Shown here: positions 20,281-30,606 of the stretch, piece by piece
Layout of the letters: the number at the start of each line of letters is the position of its first letter
How positions within the stretch are numbered: the stretch's first letter is position 1
DNA from: Planoprotostelium fungivorum
Lineage: Eukaryota; Evosea; Variosea; Cavosteliida; Cavosteliaceae
Length of the DNA: 64,000 nucleotides
Reading direction: 5' to 3'
Assembly (NCBI GenBank): GCA_003024175.1
Contig: MDYQ01000055.1
Location: forward strand, 62,001-126,000
Notes under the pieces: generated by a model
The model's input: only the letters and a program-made list of their open reading frames with translations
Databases searched by the model: none
Told to the model about the DNA's origin: nothing
Program-made: the position numbers and the translations under genes

Positions 20281-21367
20281 TCATCGGAGCGACTGAGGTG
20301 ACACGAGCAAGTATACAGCTGCACAGTACGGAATACGCTCTTCGTTCATCTCTTTGTGTGACCAAAGGACACCCTCCACAAACGTCTGCACGTCACGTCA
20401 TCCCATCATCATCATCATGATCTCCCACCATCCCGTGTCTCTCTTGCGTACAATAATCCTTCTTCTGGTGGATCTGAAAGAATGCCGGTATCTTCTGAAC
20501 TCTCTCCACCGAGAATGCCAAATAAGCGAAGCTGCTCAGGTCTGGAACGTCGAACATGGAAGTGTAGCTCACAATATCCAACTCTTCGACAAGGTAAGGT
20601 GACGAAGTCAACTCGTAGAAGGCATCATTTGCGAAGACGGGCTGGGTCATATCAGTCATCACGATCGTATGTGATCACCTTTCCACTGGCGTCAACGAGG
20701 ATACAAGGTATGGGACTGGCTGAAACGACGGTTCTCTGCTTCTGTGGTGACGATGAACGTGTGGGTGATGATGTCTCGAAGATACCTGTATGGCGGAGCG
20801 CATTTCGCTGATGTTCAGGCGAGACAGACGGTGAAAGACTGTTTCTCCCGCCGCTTTGATGAACATTGATGCCTCTCGTTCTCCCATCCAACCTCTAATG
20901 GGGTCACAAAGAGTTTGAGTGATCGGTGACACACCTCGATTGATACAACTCTTTCATCTTCTCGAAGAGAGCTGGCAACTCGTCGGATTGATAGACGAGA
21001 GGTTGAGGCCACCAAGGACTGCTCTGCATTTCGAAAGGCCAACCAAAGTTTGACTCCACCGAGATGGTCGGTGATGAATTTGAAGGTAATTCTTGAGGAG
21101 AACTGAACGCTTGAGAAGAGATCGCAGGTGGCGGCATGTTGATAGTCCGACCATCCCAAACATTCAGATCCCGCTCATTCAGATATGCCTCGTGATATAC
21201 CTCAGTGTCGGTGCATTGGCGCCTCAATCTCACACACCGGTGACAAGGACGAACTGTGATGTCGAATCAGATTGTGGATTAATCAAACAGGAAATGAGGT
21301 CACCCTCTCCACAAGCAACGTGAGATTGTTTGCAGGAATTACACGCTTTATGGGGTCGTCCCATCAT
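20281..21367 (-). CDS. Zn(II)2Cys6 binuclear-cluster transcription factor with PAS domain
   Basis: The start at 21367 (upstream in-frame stop, no earlier ATG) gives MMGRPHKACNSCKQSHVACG, then after an intron EVRPCHRCVRLRRQCTD. The six Cys have the C-x2-C-x6-C / C-x2-C-x6-C spacing of the binuclear zinc cluster. A disordered stretch with PFEMQSSPWWPQP follows, then a helical part (SRLNISEMRSAIQ). A PAS-like domain comes next: PIPCILVDASGK, PVFANDAFYELTSSPYLVEE and FSVERVQKIPAFF. The arrangement resembles fungal Ert1/Rds2/AcuK regulators of gluconeogenesis. Such clusters are mostly fungal but occur in other amorpheans. About seven introns. The 3' exon ends IPYCAAVYLLVSPQSLR. Confidence 0.8.
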
Positions 21368-21741
21368 CTCGAGTTGTTCATCTCCTCCAGCTCGGAGGAT
21401 GTTCGGATAAAATCGTTAGCTGAATCGGACGCCTGTCAATTCTCAACTGTCCTCATCAGATCAGGCCTTCTCCTCTCCTCCTGTTTGTTGATTTGTTTGG
21501 CTTTCACCTCTAACATCATCGGATCTATGTGCCTGATGATCAGTATTCCGTTTGTGTACAAGACCGATGTTCAGCTTATCAATTGTTGTGATGGATGAGA
21601 CAGAATCGAGAGTATCTGAGGCGATCGATCGGTCTCTTCCAAACGAATGCACACGGCCGAATCATCCATCAAATTGATTCACCCTGATGTTTTAGACAAG
21701 AGGATGTTGGAGTAAACCGCGCCAGATTTATAGAAAAAATC
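21368..21741. other. Intergenic stretch
   Basis: Upstream of the Zn2Cys6 gene and downstream of eS12 in window order. I see no gene here. Confidence 0.5.
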
Positions 21742-22291
21742 TTATTGCTGTTGCTTGATGTGGTTGAGGAGGATGTTGAGGGCCTCAGACTCCTCTCCGT
21801 AATCCTTGACGACGGCGCAAGAGCACTTGACGACCTTTCTGGCCTTACCCTCCTTATCGAGGTGGCACAGACCGACCCATTCTCCGAGCTGCTTGCTCTC
21901 GGGGACCTTGACCAAGGGGATTCCGTGCTCGTTGCACAGAGCCTCAACCAAACTAACCTCCATCAGCTCTCCTTCTCGATGAGAGATAAAGATGGATGCA
22001 AAAGACTCACGCAACGTAATCCTTCTCTCCACAGTCGGAGGCAAGGACGGCAACGTGAGCCTGACGACGGTCGAGGGCCTTGGCGCACTCGTGGAGTCCG
22101 CGGGCCAAACCGTCGTTGATGAGGGACTTCTTCAGCACCTCCTTCAGTGCGGAGATGACTGAACCGGCACCCTCCTCTTGGGTCGTGGTGGGCTCAGTTA
22201 CTTCTCTGAACCTCCATTATTACTCGTTCTAAACATTGCCCAATCGAAATCAGATGGAAAATGAATCGACTCACCCTTCTACGTCAGCCAT
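21742..22291 (-). CDS. RPS12: Ribosomal protein eS12
   Basis: A short first exon (start 22291, MADVE) is followed by [20 protein letters not shown] and [20 protein letters not shown], then [16 protein letters not shown]. The last exon runs from [20 protein letters not shown] through [20 protein letters not shown] to [11 protein letters not shown]. This is the L7Ae/L30-type fold of eS12 in the small-subunit beak. About 140 residues, as usual. Three exons. Codon bias is strong (AAG, GTC, GAG), fitting high expression. Confidence 0.95.
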
Positions 22292-22488
22292 TGTAATCCT
22301 TTGTTGGTTGATTTAGATGTCCTCGAAGTAGCTTCCCTTTCTAATAAGAAAGTGGCGTGATGTTCTCTCTTTGTTGTTGAAAGAAAGTCGTGATGCTTTC
22401 CCGTTTTCCTTCTGTCGACACTCTGTCTACATTTCCGATCCCTTTCCCCTCATTTTCTTCCTTCCGAAAAAAGAATTTAATCCTATCA

Positions 22489-22498
22489 TCTACAACGT
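22489..22498. repeat. ATCTACAACG copy 3' of the gene at 22542
   Basis: On the minus strand it reads CGTTGTAGATGAT, about 44 bases past the stop of the low-complexity gene. It is in the 3' UTR or the short gap before eS12. Confidence 0.65.
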
Positions 22499-22541
22499 AA
22501 AATGCAAAAAGAAACATTTCGAACACAAGCGTTTATCCACA

Positions 22542-24538
22542 CTAATCGATGTTCCTCCTCTTCGCTGGAATGACATAAGAAGACGGCGTCTTTCTCTCGA
22601 GAGGTTCGTCCAGGTTGGGGTCTTCCTCCAAAGCACCAAAGGCGGGGTGGGTCTTCATGGTCGCTGGCGGGTTGTAGATCGGCCCGAAATTTCCCCTACC
22701 ACCGAAGCCAGGCGGCAGAGGCCTCGCAGCCCCGTTGAAACCGGGAGGTCCACTCCTTCTCAACTCTCCATGAGAGCTCATCGGTAGCCCCTGCCCCTCA
22801 TACATGACCTCTTGAGAGTAACCAGATGGCATTCCATTGTAAGCCGAAGACGTCGATTGCGACAGCCTCGCCCGGTTCATAGACATGTCGTCCATCATCA
22901 TCGAGTTGATGAGATCTTGTTCCGAGTGGACGACCTGCTCTTGCGCGGGGTGCGAGCCCAGACCCAAGTGAAAGAAGCCGTGAGAGAGGGGATCCATGGA
23001 GTGCGGCTCCATAGAGTGTGGCTCGTAAGGCAGTCGCGGCGAGGGATCGTAGGGAAGTCTTCCCAAGAGGGGATGGTAAGGCTGCGAGTGCATTGGGGGC
23101 TGATACACTATCTGCTCCACGTGCTGCACGCCGTGTCCTTTCATTCCCTGGAGGCCCAAGTTCCCGCCCAAATGTGGGCCCTCGATGGATCCGTAGATGG
23201 GGTGGTAGCCCATGGGACCTTCACTCATCCTCCTCTGTTCTTCTCTTCTTCTCAGTTCTTCTAATCGAGCGTCTTCTCTCCTTCGAAGCTCTTCCATGTT
23301 TCTCAGCTCCTCCACCCTCCTCTTCTTCTCTTCGATTTCACGCATGAGCTCGAGCTGTTCCTCCTCTAACGTCTTCTCGTGGATGCCGCTGTGGAGATCC
23401 ACGACGCTGAGGGTGGGGGAGTCTGCAAGGAGGGCCTCCACGGATAAGATGTTGCCTTCTGTTCTCTCGTTGGCGTAACCTCTTCCCACGGGGCCCACGG
23501 TGGTGGCCGGGTTGAACCTCTCGTCTTGGACGATGATGGGTGTGGGTGATGGTGTCTCTTCTTCGAGCTCTTCTGCCGATGGCTGTGATGATGTGTTGGG
23601 GGTGATGATGGTTGTCGTCGGTGGTGGTGTCGTTGTGGATGAGATGATGGTGGGCGTGATGCCGGATGGAGTTAATGCGGGGAATTGTGATCCGATGGAT
23701 GGTCTTCGGTTACCTGGATCTAAATTGTTCTTCTCTACCCCAAGATCGACCGCCAGACCCTTTGGTGCTCCGTTGGTCACCCACACATTCTCCACCTGCA
23801 GAGATGAATAAAATAGAATAAATGGATGGGAAGTGAGAGACGAATGAGAGGAGACGAAGAGGACGAAGGAATAGAGGAGATGAAACTCACCTTGGCTGGC
23901 TTAGAGCCCGGAGGTTTCAGAGGAGCGGAGGTGACCGTGGCTTGTGGCTTTTTCTTCGTCTTTTTGTTCTTATCCAATGTCGTATTCACCGCCGGAGGTG
24001 TTGCCCGTGGGGTGATGGTAGGTTTGGCCGATTCTAATACGCTGAATGTATTATTACTCTGCAGCTGGCTTATTCCTATCGTTCCTTCCGTCGTTCGTTT
24101 GACGCTGTTCTTTGCTGGTGAAAAGTCCTCTTGAGTGTCTTCAATGTATGGACCGGTCCTCTTGATTGGCTCTGCCACGTACTTGTTCGGAGTAGGAGGT
24201 TCACTCTTTTTCACCGCTCTCTTGGGTTTCGCGGCGATTCTCTCCACTTCGACATCGCCAACAGGGGTGTAAGCATTCGATAGGGCCTCTTCTCTCTCTT
24301 CCGCTGCAGACTTGCCCTTAGCCTTTCTTGTGGACACCTCCTGCCAATCCTCTTCGACAGGGGCGGCGGTCCATGATTCCCACATCCAAGGGGCATCATA
24401 TGAGACAGTCTTTGCAGGGGATACTTCTTTCTGTTGTTTAGGCTTATTCCTCTTCTTCGCTTCACTTGCCGCAGGTGCCGCGCGCGCTTGTGCAGTTTCT
24501 TTTTCTGCTATAAGGTCCCAAGGATTGGAAGATAACAT
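22542..24538 (-). CDS. Large low-complexity, coiled-coil protein, function unknown
   Basis: Two exons split by a ~100-nt intron near 23795-23892, long for this window. The start at 24538 gives MLSSNPWDLIAEKETAQARA, a Trp-containing short motif, then a basic, Ser/Pro/Lys-rich first half with WMWESWTAAPVEEDW. The second exon begins VENVWVTNGAPKGLAVDLG. It holds a charged coiled coil (about 23180-23380, E/R-rich heptads such as EELRRREDARLEELRRRE). It then becomes Pro/Gly/Met/His-rich (PPGFGGRGNFGPIYNPPA). The pattern suggests an RNA-binding or granule scaffold protein, but I do not recognise a domain. Full length is about 630 residues. Confidence 0.7.
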
Positions 24539-24722
24539 TACGATATTGAAGGTGGAAGCTGAAGGTATTGACTTTGGGTCGGCGATGTGGTGATGGTGAT
24601 CTGAAAAGAATCGATCTGTCCACGATTGTAAATCCTCCTCTCTTTTTTTTCCTAATCGCGCGCCAAAATTCAAAAACAGAGCTCTTTCAAATTTCAATCA
24701 GTCAACAAAGAGAGAGCCCGCA

Positions 24723-25455
24723 ATGGTGAGAGAACTCTATTTATATTAAGCGACATTAAGCGACACTAGAGCATCACTGAGAACTTACCCCCCGCCACAA
24801 TGAGGAGGATTATGAAGGAGGTCACCGAACTCGTAGAGGGCCCACCGGAGGGTATCCGTGTTATCTTGAACGAGGAAGACGTCTCGGACATTCAATCTCT
24901 CATCGACGGACCCGCTGGAACACCATACGAGGGTGGACAGTTCCGCATCAAGCTCAAGTTGAGCCCAGATTTCCCAAACTCCCCACCAAAGGGTGAACCA
25001 TCATAGAACGATGCGATCCATTTCTGAAGAATGAGAAGGTTACTTCGCCACCAAGATCTTCCATCCCAATGTATCTGCCAAGGGAGAGATCTGCGTCAAC
25101 ACTCTGAAGAAGGATTGGAAGCCAGAGCTCGGTATCAAGCATGTCCTCCTGACCATCAAGTGTCTTCTCATCGTGCCCAACCCCGAATCTGCTCTCAACG
25201 AAGAGGCTGGAAAGCTGCTCCTTGAGAAGTGAGTCTGATCTCAGATCCATCGTACTCAGCTCAGATAGGTACGATGATTACGCCAAGCATGCCAAGCTGA
25301 TGACAGAGATCCACGCCAAGAAGATCGTAGAGACCGCCGCAGTAGGTGGCTGTGGACCTGTAGATACCACCAAGAAACCAGTCGCTGCTGCGCCCGCCAG
25401 CAAGGAGGCAGTCAAGAAGGCCGTCGAGAAGAAAAAGAGCATCAAGAGACTGTAA
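24723..25455 (+). CDS. UBE2S: UBE2S-like ubiquitin-conjugating enzyme (K11 chain type) with ATG-only first exon
   Basis: The UBC core shows [60 protein letters not shown] (HPN motif and catalytic Cys) and [21 protein letters not shown] Lys-rich tail ends KSIKRL, like the Arg/Lys-Leu end by which UBE2S docks on the anaphase-promoting complex. The family N-terminus ENLPP is recovered only if a 44-nt intron (24726-24769) follows directly after the ATG, giving [19 protein letters not shown]. The first coding exon is then just ATG. Three further exons follow. The gene is divergent from the low-complexity gene, with start codons 185 bases apart. Confidence 0.9.
24726..24769 (+). other. 44-nt intron directly after the start codon of UBE2S
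   Basis: It starts GTGAGAGAAC and ends GACACTAG, and contains a tandem ATTAAGCGAC repeat. It has in-frame stops, and removing it joins ATG to AGCATCACTGAG. Confidence 0.75.
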
Positions 25456-25780
25456 CGCCGCACCTCTGACGCGAATGAGTCTCTTGTAATCTTGGAGGAC
25501 GAGGTTGCAATAAAAGATGTCGGTTCATCTCGGTTCGATCATGAGTGAGATCGATCTCACGAGTCACCATCTATATCTCCTGGACGTTACGGAAGAGAAG
25601 AAAGACGTTCATCCGGTTGGATGTGATAGAGGCTGAGGGAGAAGAGTTGAACCGGGTGCGATAATTTTCGGCTCCTTTCGTCCGCTCACTACAATGGAGG
25701 AAATCCAAACACTGGATGGAAACATCCAACATTTGGAATGGAACCAGGTTTCTGATACGATAGAATCATTCCAATCCAAC

Positions 25781-27226
25781 ATGCGACGATCTACTCTCGT
25801 GATCTTACTCCTCTCCCTCTCCGCCGTCAGCGGTGAATCTGCACATCATCATATCATCCCACGCTGAACGTCCTGCAGGACAAGGTGTTACTTCTCCCGC
25901 GCCCACGTTCAGATCATCCTACTCATCACCCCCACCCACCTACGGTGGACCGACCTCAACTGCCGGTCCCAATATTTTGGCCGCGTCTCCCATTTCTTCC
26001 CAGGCAAGCAACAAGCCCAACGTCCGCTTCGGTGCCGTAGAGGGACCCTCGCAGGGAAACCAAGATGTGTCCGCACCCGCTTACACTCCCAATTTCGTCC
26101 CCGCCTCTGCTCCCAGAGTCAACGTGCAAGACAGACCCCTGACGTCATCCTTCCTGCCCCAAGCTGATAAGATCGTTCGCCCCGTGGCAGGTGAGATAGA
26201 ACTGACGAGTGGTGGATGACGAGGTGCAGCCGCGATCGCTCATGCTGGAGGTGTCGATCTCATGTCGGCCGCGAACTCCCCTTTCGGTGGACAAGGCTTC
26301 GATTTTGCCAACAGCCCCGTCAACTTTATGTCCCAAGGAAACAATGGTAAGAAGGTTGAAGGGGCATGGTCGTGATGATGAACAGGCTACAACAACTACC
26401 CACCTAACAATGGCTATCCTTACCAAGAGCACTACGAGCAGTACGATCACCATCAGCAATACGACTACCCCTACGGTCAGTACCAAGATTACGAATCCTA
26501 CGAGGGTAAGTGTCACCCCGTCTCTCATCTCACCAACGAGCAGAATATGATTACTCTCAAGGATACCCCAACTACAACAAATACAACAACAACTACAACA
26601 ACAACTACAACAACTGGAATAACAACAACAACTACAACAGCTACAACAACTACCCTCAACAAGATGACTACAGAGGATACCCCAACAAGTACAACCGTCG
26701 CAGTGCCCCCATCGATGATAACGACTATCAATTTCACCTTGGAGACGGAACCTACCACCACTCGAAGAGATCTACCCCATCAGTTCCCTCCCTCGACAAC
26801 TTTGGAGGAAACCCAGTCCAAGTCTTAGGTGACGATCATCATGATACGAGTCTCACAATGCTGATAATATGTGTACAGACAGCGTGATGGGAGAGAAGAG
26901 CTTCCCCAAGAGTGAGTACAAGTACAGAGAGAAGTTATCGTGACAAGGTCAGGTGTGACGAGCGGATTTTTCAACTCGCGTGAGACAAGCAAGAGAGGCT
27001 ACCCTCCTTACCCCGGCTTCGTGCCCAACTACTACAACGACTACAGCCAGTTCGGACCCAACTACGATCCTTACAACCCCACCAACAACCTTCCCGGTAG
27101 GATCGTGGGAAAGGTGATTCTCTTCGTTCACACACGAATCTTTTGGAGGACTCTCTTCGTCAGTCAGCTCACTTGCGTAATAGGTCAGAGAGCTCACGGA
27201 CGCTCTCATCTGAATGTAAACAATAA
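25781..27226 (+). CDS. Secreted Asn/Tyr/Pro-rich low-complexity protein
   Basis: The ATG at 25781 opens a signal peptide (MRRSTLVILLLSLSAVSG), followed after an intron by a Pro/Ser-rich domain (GVTSPAPTFRSSYSSPPPTY). Later exons are Tyr/Gln/His-rich (YPYQEHYEQYDHHQQYDYP) and then strongly Asn/Tyr-rich at 26560-26670 (NKYNNNYNNNYNNWNNNNNY). A further exon gives GYPPYPGFVPNYYNDYSQFG. Such proteins commonly form extracellular matrix, cyst or stalk coats; Tyr residues can cross-link. No enzyme domain is visible. The 3' end is uncertain: one splicing choice ends near 27226 with CKQ and AATAAA overlapping the stop, another runs to 27311. It is convergent with NPRL2 at 27274. Confidence 0.65.
26565..26668 (+). 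repeat. AAC/TAC codon repeat coding an Asn/Tyr tract
   Basis: Repeating (TACAACAAC)-type units encode the Asn/Tyr tract of the secreted protein. The length of this tract is likely to vary between strains (inference). Confidence 0.8.
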
Positions 27227-27273
27227 ATCGATTACGGTATACATCGTTTGTAAGAAGAATCGAGAGGCGAGAA

Positions 27274-28799
27274 TCATTTACATAAGAGGACGATCTCCTT
27301 GTCTGATTTGAGAGATTGATCCAGTTTGTCAAAGGGAATGGACAGAGAAGAGCAGAGCTGATCGCACGATTTCTTTCCATCTAAATCACCCGATCTCAAC
27401 GTGGCCGAGTTACCTGCGAGCGTGAGATCTTCTCATCGGTGCCGTATCCTCCCCACCTTTGATCATCGTCTGCTGTGGCCTCTGTGATCTCTTCATGAGA
27501 GGGTATCGGTGGACCCTGCGAATGAATCCGTTCAGTACTCCAAAGAGGATGAAACGTCTGACATCGATGCGTTGGAAGGCGGTGTCGTGCTCCTGACAGA
27601 AGTCACGGAGGCAGAGGGAAGGTTTGAGAGAAGCGTAGAGAGAGAAGATCTTGTCAAAAGAAGGTGGAGGGGGTGCAGAATCCGACCTGCATACGTAGCG
27701 TACGCATTCATCCTGCGCCGCTGGATCATTTGCGATGTCGTAGATGGATGGGGTGCAGGTGTAGATGTTTGAATACTGAAAGATGTCGACCAGTGATACG
27801 TATTTGAGGTACCTGTTGTTCTCAGCGGGAGCTCATCTACATCGTTTGGCTCTCACATCAGCTGTTGAATACACTTCTGAACCGTGTCGAGGGAGACTTT
27901 GGACAGTGTCGATATCTTCTTGATGTGGTTGATTCCATCGATGTGTGGGAGGACCTGCATCTGTCATCACGCGATCGATGATGGAGGGGGACACGGATGA
28001 GTGATGAGAGGAAGAGAGATACCTGTTGAACGGCGAGGTCCCATTGACGAGAAGACAACAGATCGATGTCCTGAGTGATGATGGGCACCTGATGTTCCAT
28101 CACCACCCCGGGTGGATTCTTTAATTTGGGAAATAATCTCAGATTGATAATGTTCGCCTCGTCTATTGTTCATCAGTCTACAGAAGAGATGGATGATGAT
28201 CACCGACAGGTATGGCACACTGGCCAGAGTCACATAGAGAATGGAACACCTGGGTGACGATCTTCTGGAATGTCTGTCGTGTGTCTTGACTCGATACAAA
28301 TTCGCTCTCTCTCTGTTGTCATTCTTCAGTTGAGAATCGTGATGATGGCTCACCTCGATGGTGCGCAGTTGATTGGCTAGTTTACGAAGCACCTGCTCGA
28401 ATTCAGTTTTGAGAGGAGATGGAGGGTTCACTTGTTCGTACTGAGTGACATGTCTGTCGAGAATGAAACAGAGGTTGAATAAATAATAGTTACGAGGGTA
28501 TTTGGAATCCTCTAATAGAATGGGATGTCCCATGATCAACAGATTAGACACAGAACTGTTCAGATCAGAAGATGAGGGGTGATGTGGTTCTCACAATGTA
28601 ATGAGCCTTCCGGCGAGATTAGGTTTGGTGATGATGTACTCGTGAGATACCTCGAACGTCTCTACAGAGATGCATCTGCTCACATTAGATGTGAGACCCG
28701 TCATTTACAGACGACATACCCCTGTGGCAATTGAAAGCTGATCTTTGGGCCAACGATATGGTCAAACTCTGAGAACAAGATTCCCTTCAGGGCACTCAT
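27274..28799 (-). CDS. NPRL2: NPRL2, GATOR1 complex subunit
   Basis: The start at 28799 gives MSALKGILFSEFDHIVGPKI, then SFQLPQGYVV, the family N-terminus. Further exons give GHPILLEDSKYPRNYYLFNL, CFILDRHVTQYEQVLRKLAN and QLRTIE, then VPIITQ, SRQWDLAVQQV, YLKYVSLVDIFQYSNIYTC and finally DGKKSCDQLCSSLSIPFDKL, ending EIVLLCK. NPRL2 with NPRL3 and DEPDC5 acts as GTPase activator for Rag GTPases and turns down TORC1 when amino acids are scarce. About eight short introns. One exon-intron choice near 28400 is unsure. The intron at 27813-27856 carries a variant of the dispersed motif. Confidence 0.9.
27813..27856 (-). repeat. 44-nt NPRL2 intron with variant motif ACGATGTAGATGAGCTC
   Basis: It begins GTGAGAGC and ends AACAACAG. 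Its 17-base core differs at two positions from ACGTTGTAGATGAACTC of the PLRG1 intron. Splicing gives MYLKYVSLVDIFQYS. Confidence 0.75.
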
Positions 28800-28817
28800 T
28801 TCTGTTGCCCGTGGAAG

Positions 28818-29830
28818 ATGACATCGCATCTCTCACAATTTTTTTCCGCACAGATCATCATGACAGCAGAGGACGCAGCAGCGTTCTCTAATTGGCTGAC
28901 TTTCGATCGCCATCGAAGAGAGATAATACACAAGATTGATGCAGCTCTACGAAAGGTCGACATCTCATACGAAATCTCGATGTGGGGCACTGAAATGGTT
29001 TATTAGATGAAACAAGGTCAAATCTCAACGATTAGGCTGGTTGGATTGACGGAATTAAGAGATCTCATACAATCGTTGCGAGGAGAACAAAAGGCCGTTT
29101 TCCGAGCATTACAAGAGGAGACATACAAGTCGTGTGAGTCTGAATCATATCATATCAATCTATTGCATTGGTTGTGACCCATCGAGATCTGATGATAGAT
29201 GTAGTGACGACAGATGTCTTTGAACACTGCATAGAGACTGGACCTCAGTGGACAAAATGGAGTCCAGTCACCATCGAAGAGAGATTACGAGGTCTGGAGA
29301 CGATACAAGGACTGTTCACGATAGACCACGATAATGTCATCACATTGACCAAGATCAACACTCCCGCGAAGAAGGGATTGATACAAGTGATCCACTCGTT
29401 CCATATCGCGACTGAACTCGAACAGACGCTGTTAAAGTATGTCGATGAACAATCATTGTCCCTGGTCACATTAGAGATCCTCGAGGCGGTGCTGATGGGC
29501 GACACCGACACACAAAAGGTGAGAAGAAGAGAGGCACAATGACTCACAAACGATAGACGTTCACCGAGATGAAGGGCGTCGATCGTGTCGTCGATCTGCT
29601 CGTTACGTTGAACTTGACGAAAGAAGAGAGGTGAAGAGAGATGCATGGTCGCAGCTGAAAGACGCAGGACACGCATGGTGACGTTCCTCGTGGTGTGCGT
29701 GAGAAGTTTCAAGCCACCCTATAGAGAGATCTGTCGTCAAGAGCTAGAGGGCAACGTGGGGAAGGCCCACAACTATTTATTGTTGGATCCACCCAAGAAG
29801 GAAGAATTTCTGAGCAGTATACACGAATAA
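28818..29830 (+). CDS. Helical repeat protein, possibly Cdc14/SIN-component-like
   Basis: The first ATG at 28818 gives MTSHLSQFFSAQ; an alternative ATG opens MTAEDAAAFSNWLTFDRHRR. Later exons give LVGLTELRDLIQSLRGEQKA, EERLRGLETIQGLFTIDHDN, ELEQTLLKYVDEQSLSLVTL and EILEAVLMGDTDTQKTFTEM. The protein ends VTFLVVCVRSFKP and LLLDPPKKEEFLSSIHE. The order (an early L-xx-L repeat; a late block with few-residue spacing and TFxEMxGV, then a short KxxMVxFL block) faintly recalls the fungal septation-network protein Cdc14 (not the phosphatase). That is tentative. About six exons. Its ATG lies 19 bases from the divergent NPRL2 ATG. Confidence 0.5.
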
Positions 29831-29874
29831 AAGGTCTCATCCAATTTCGTCTTTTATAGAGAGCGAGCGGGTCT

Positions 29875-30468
29875 TTAGGGCTTCTCGTAGAGCTGGCTCT
29901 TGGCAACGGGGGTCCAAGAGACGAGCTCCTCGGGCTTGAACCAGTGGGCAATCTCCTTCTCGGCAGACTCGACGGAGTCAGATCCGTGGATGATGTTTCT
30001 GTGGAGGTGAGTTGAGAGTTGTGTGACATTATAGAAGATCATTAGACATGTACCTTCCGACATCGAGGGCGAAGTCACCACGGATGGTGCCGGGGGCGGA
30101 GTCAAGGGGGTTGGTGGTGCCCAAGAGGACACGTCCTCCCTTGGCGGCGTTCTTTCCTTGCCAGACCATGGCGACGACGGGTCCGGAGGACAGATACTCG
30201 CAGAGTCCGTTGAAGAAGGGCTTGGAGCTCAGGTCGGAGTAGTGAGCCTCGGCGTGCTCCTTGGAGATGTGGACGATCTTGAGGGCAACGAGCTGGTATC
30301 CCTTGCGCTCGAAGCGGGCGATGATCTCTCCGGTCTGGATCGTGTCAGATGGACGATGGATATGATAGAAATGCACGAGAGAGAAAGTGTGGATTTGAGA
30401 CTCACCAGACCTCTCTGGACTCCGTCGGGCTTGATAGCAATGAAGGTTCTCTCCTGGTTTCCGCTCAT
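29875..30468 (-). CDS. NME: Nucleoside diphosphate kinase
   Basis: The start at 30468 gives [20 protein letters not shown]. The next exons give [60 protein letters not shown] and [20 protein letters not shown]. The His in NIIHGSDS is the phosphorylated active-site residue. The end is [20 protein letters not shown], of the group I type of about 150 residues. Balances nucleoside triphosphate pools in the cytosol. Two introns. Codon bias is strong, fitting high expression. Confidence 0.96.
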
Positions 30469-30530
30469 GTTGTCTCGATGCAATCTACTTAAGAATGGTC
30501 TTCTCGCTCTTTTCTACGTTGATTATTTTC

Positions 30531-30540
30531 ATCTACAACG
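30531..30540. repeat. ATCTACAACG copy in the shared upstream region of NDP kinase and RhoGEF
   Basis: Exact copy between the divergent start codons at 30468 and 30607, probably in a 5' UTR. Confidence 0.65.
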
Positions 30541-30606
30541 CAATTATGTCACACGGACACCCAGACATCGCAGCGACAGAGACCTGAAGAGGAGGAAGTC
30601 TGCCGC

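Noticed and set aside
22812-23811. Plus-strand frames opposite the low-complexity gene
   Set aside because: Antisense to a continuous coiled-coil and Pro-rich frame with better codon use; no ATG context or family.
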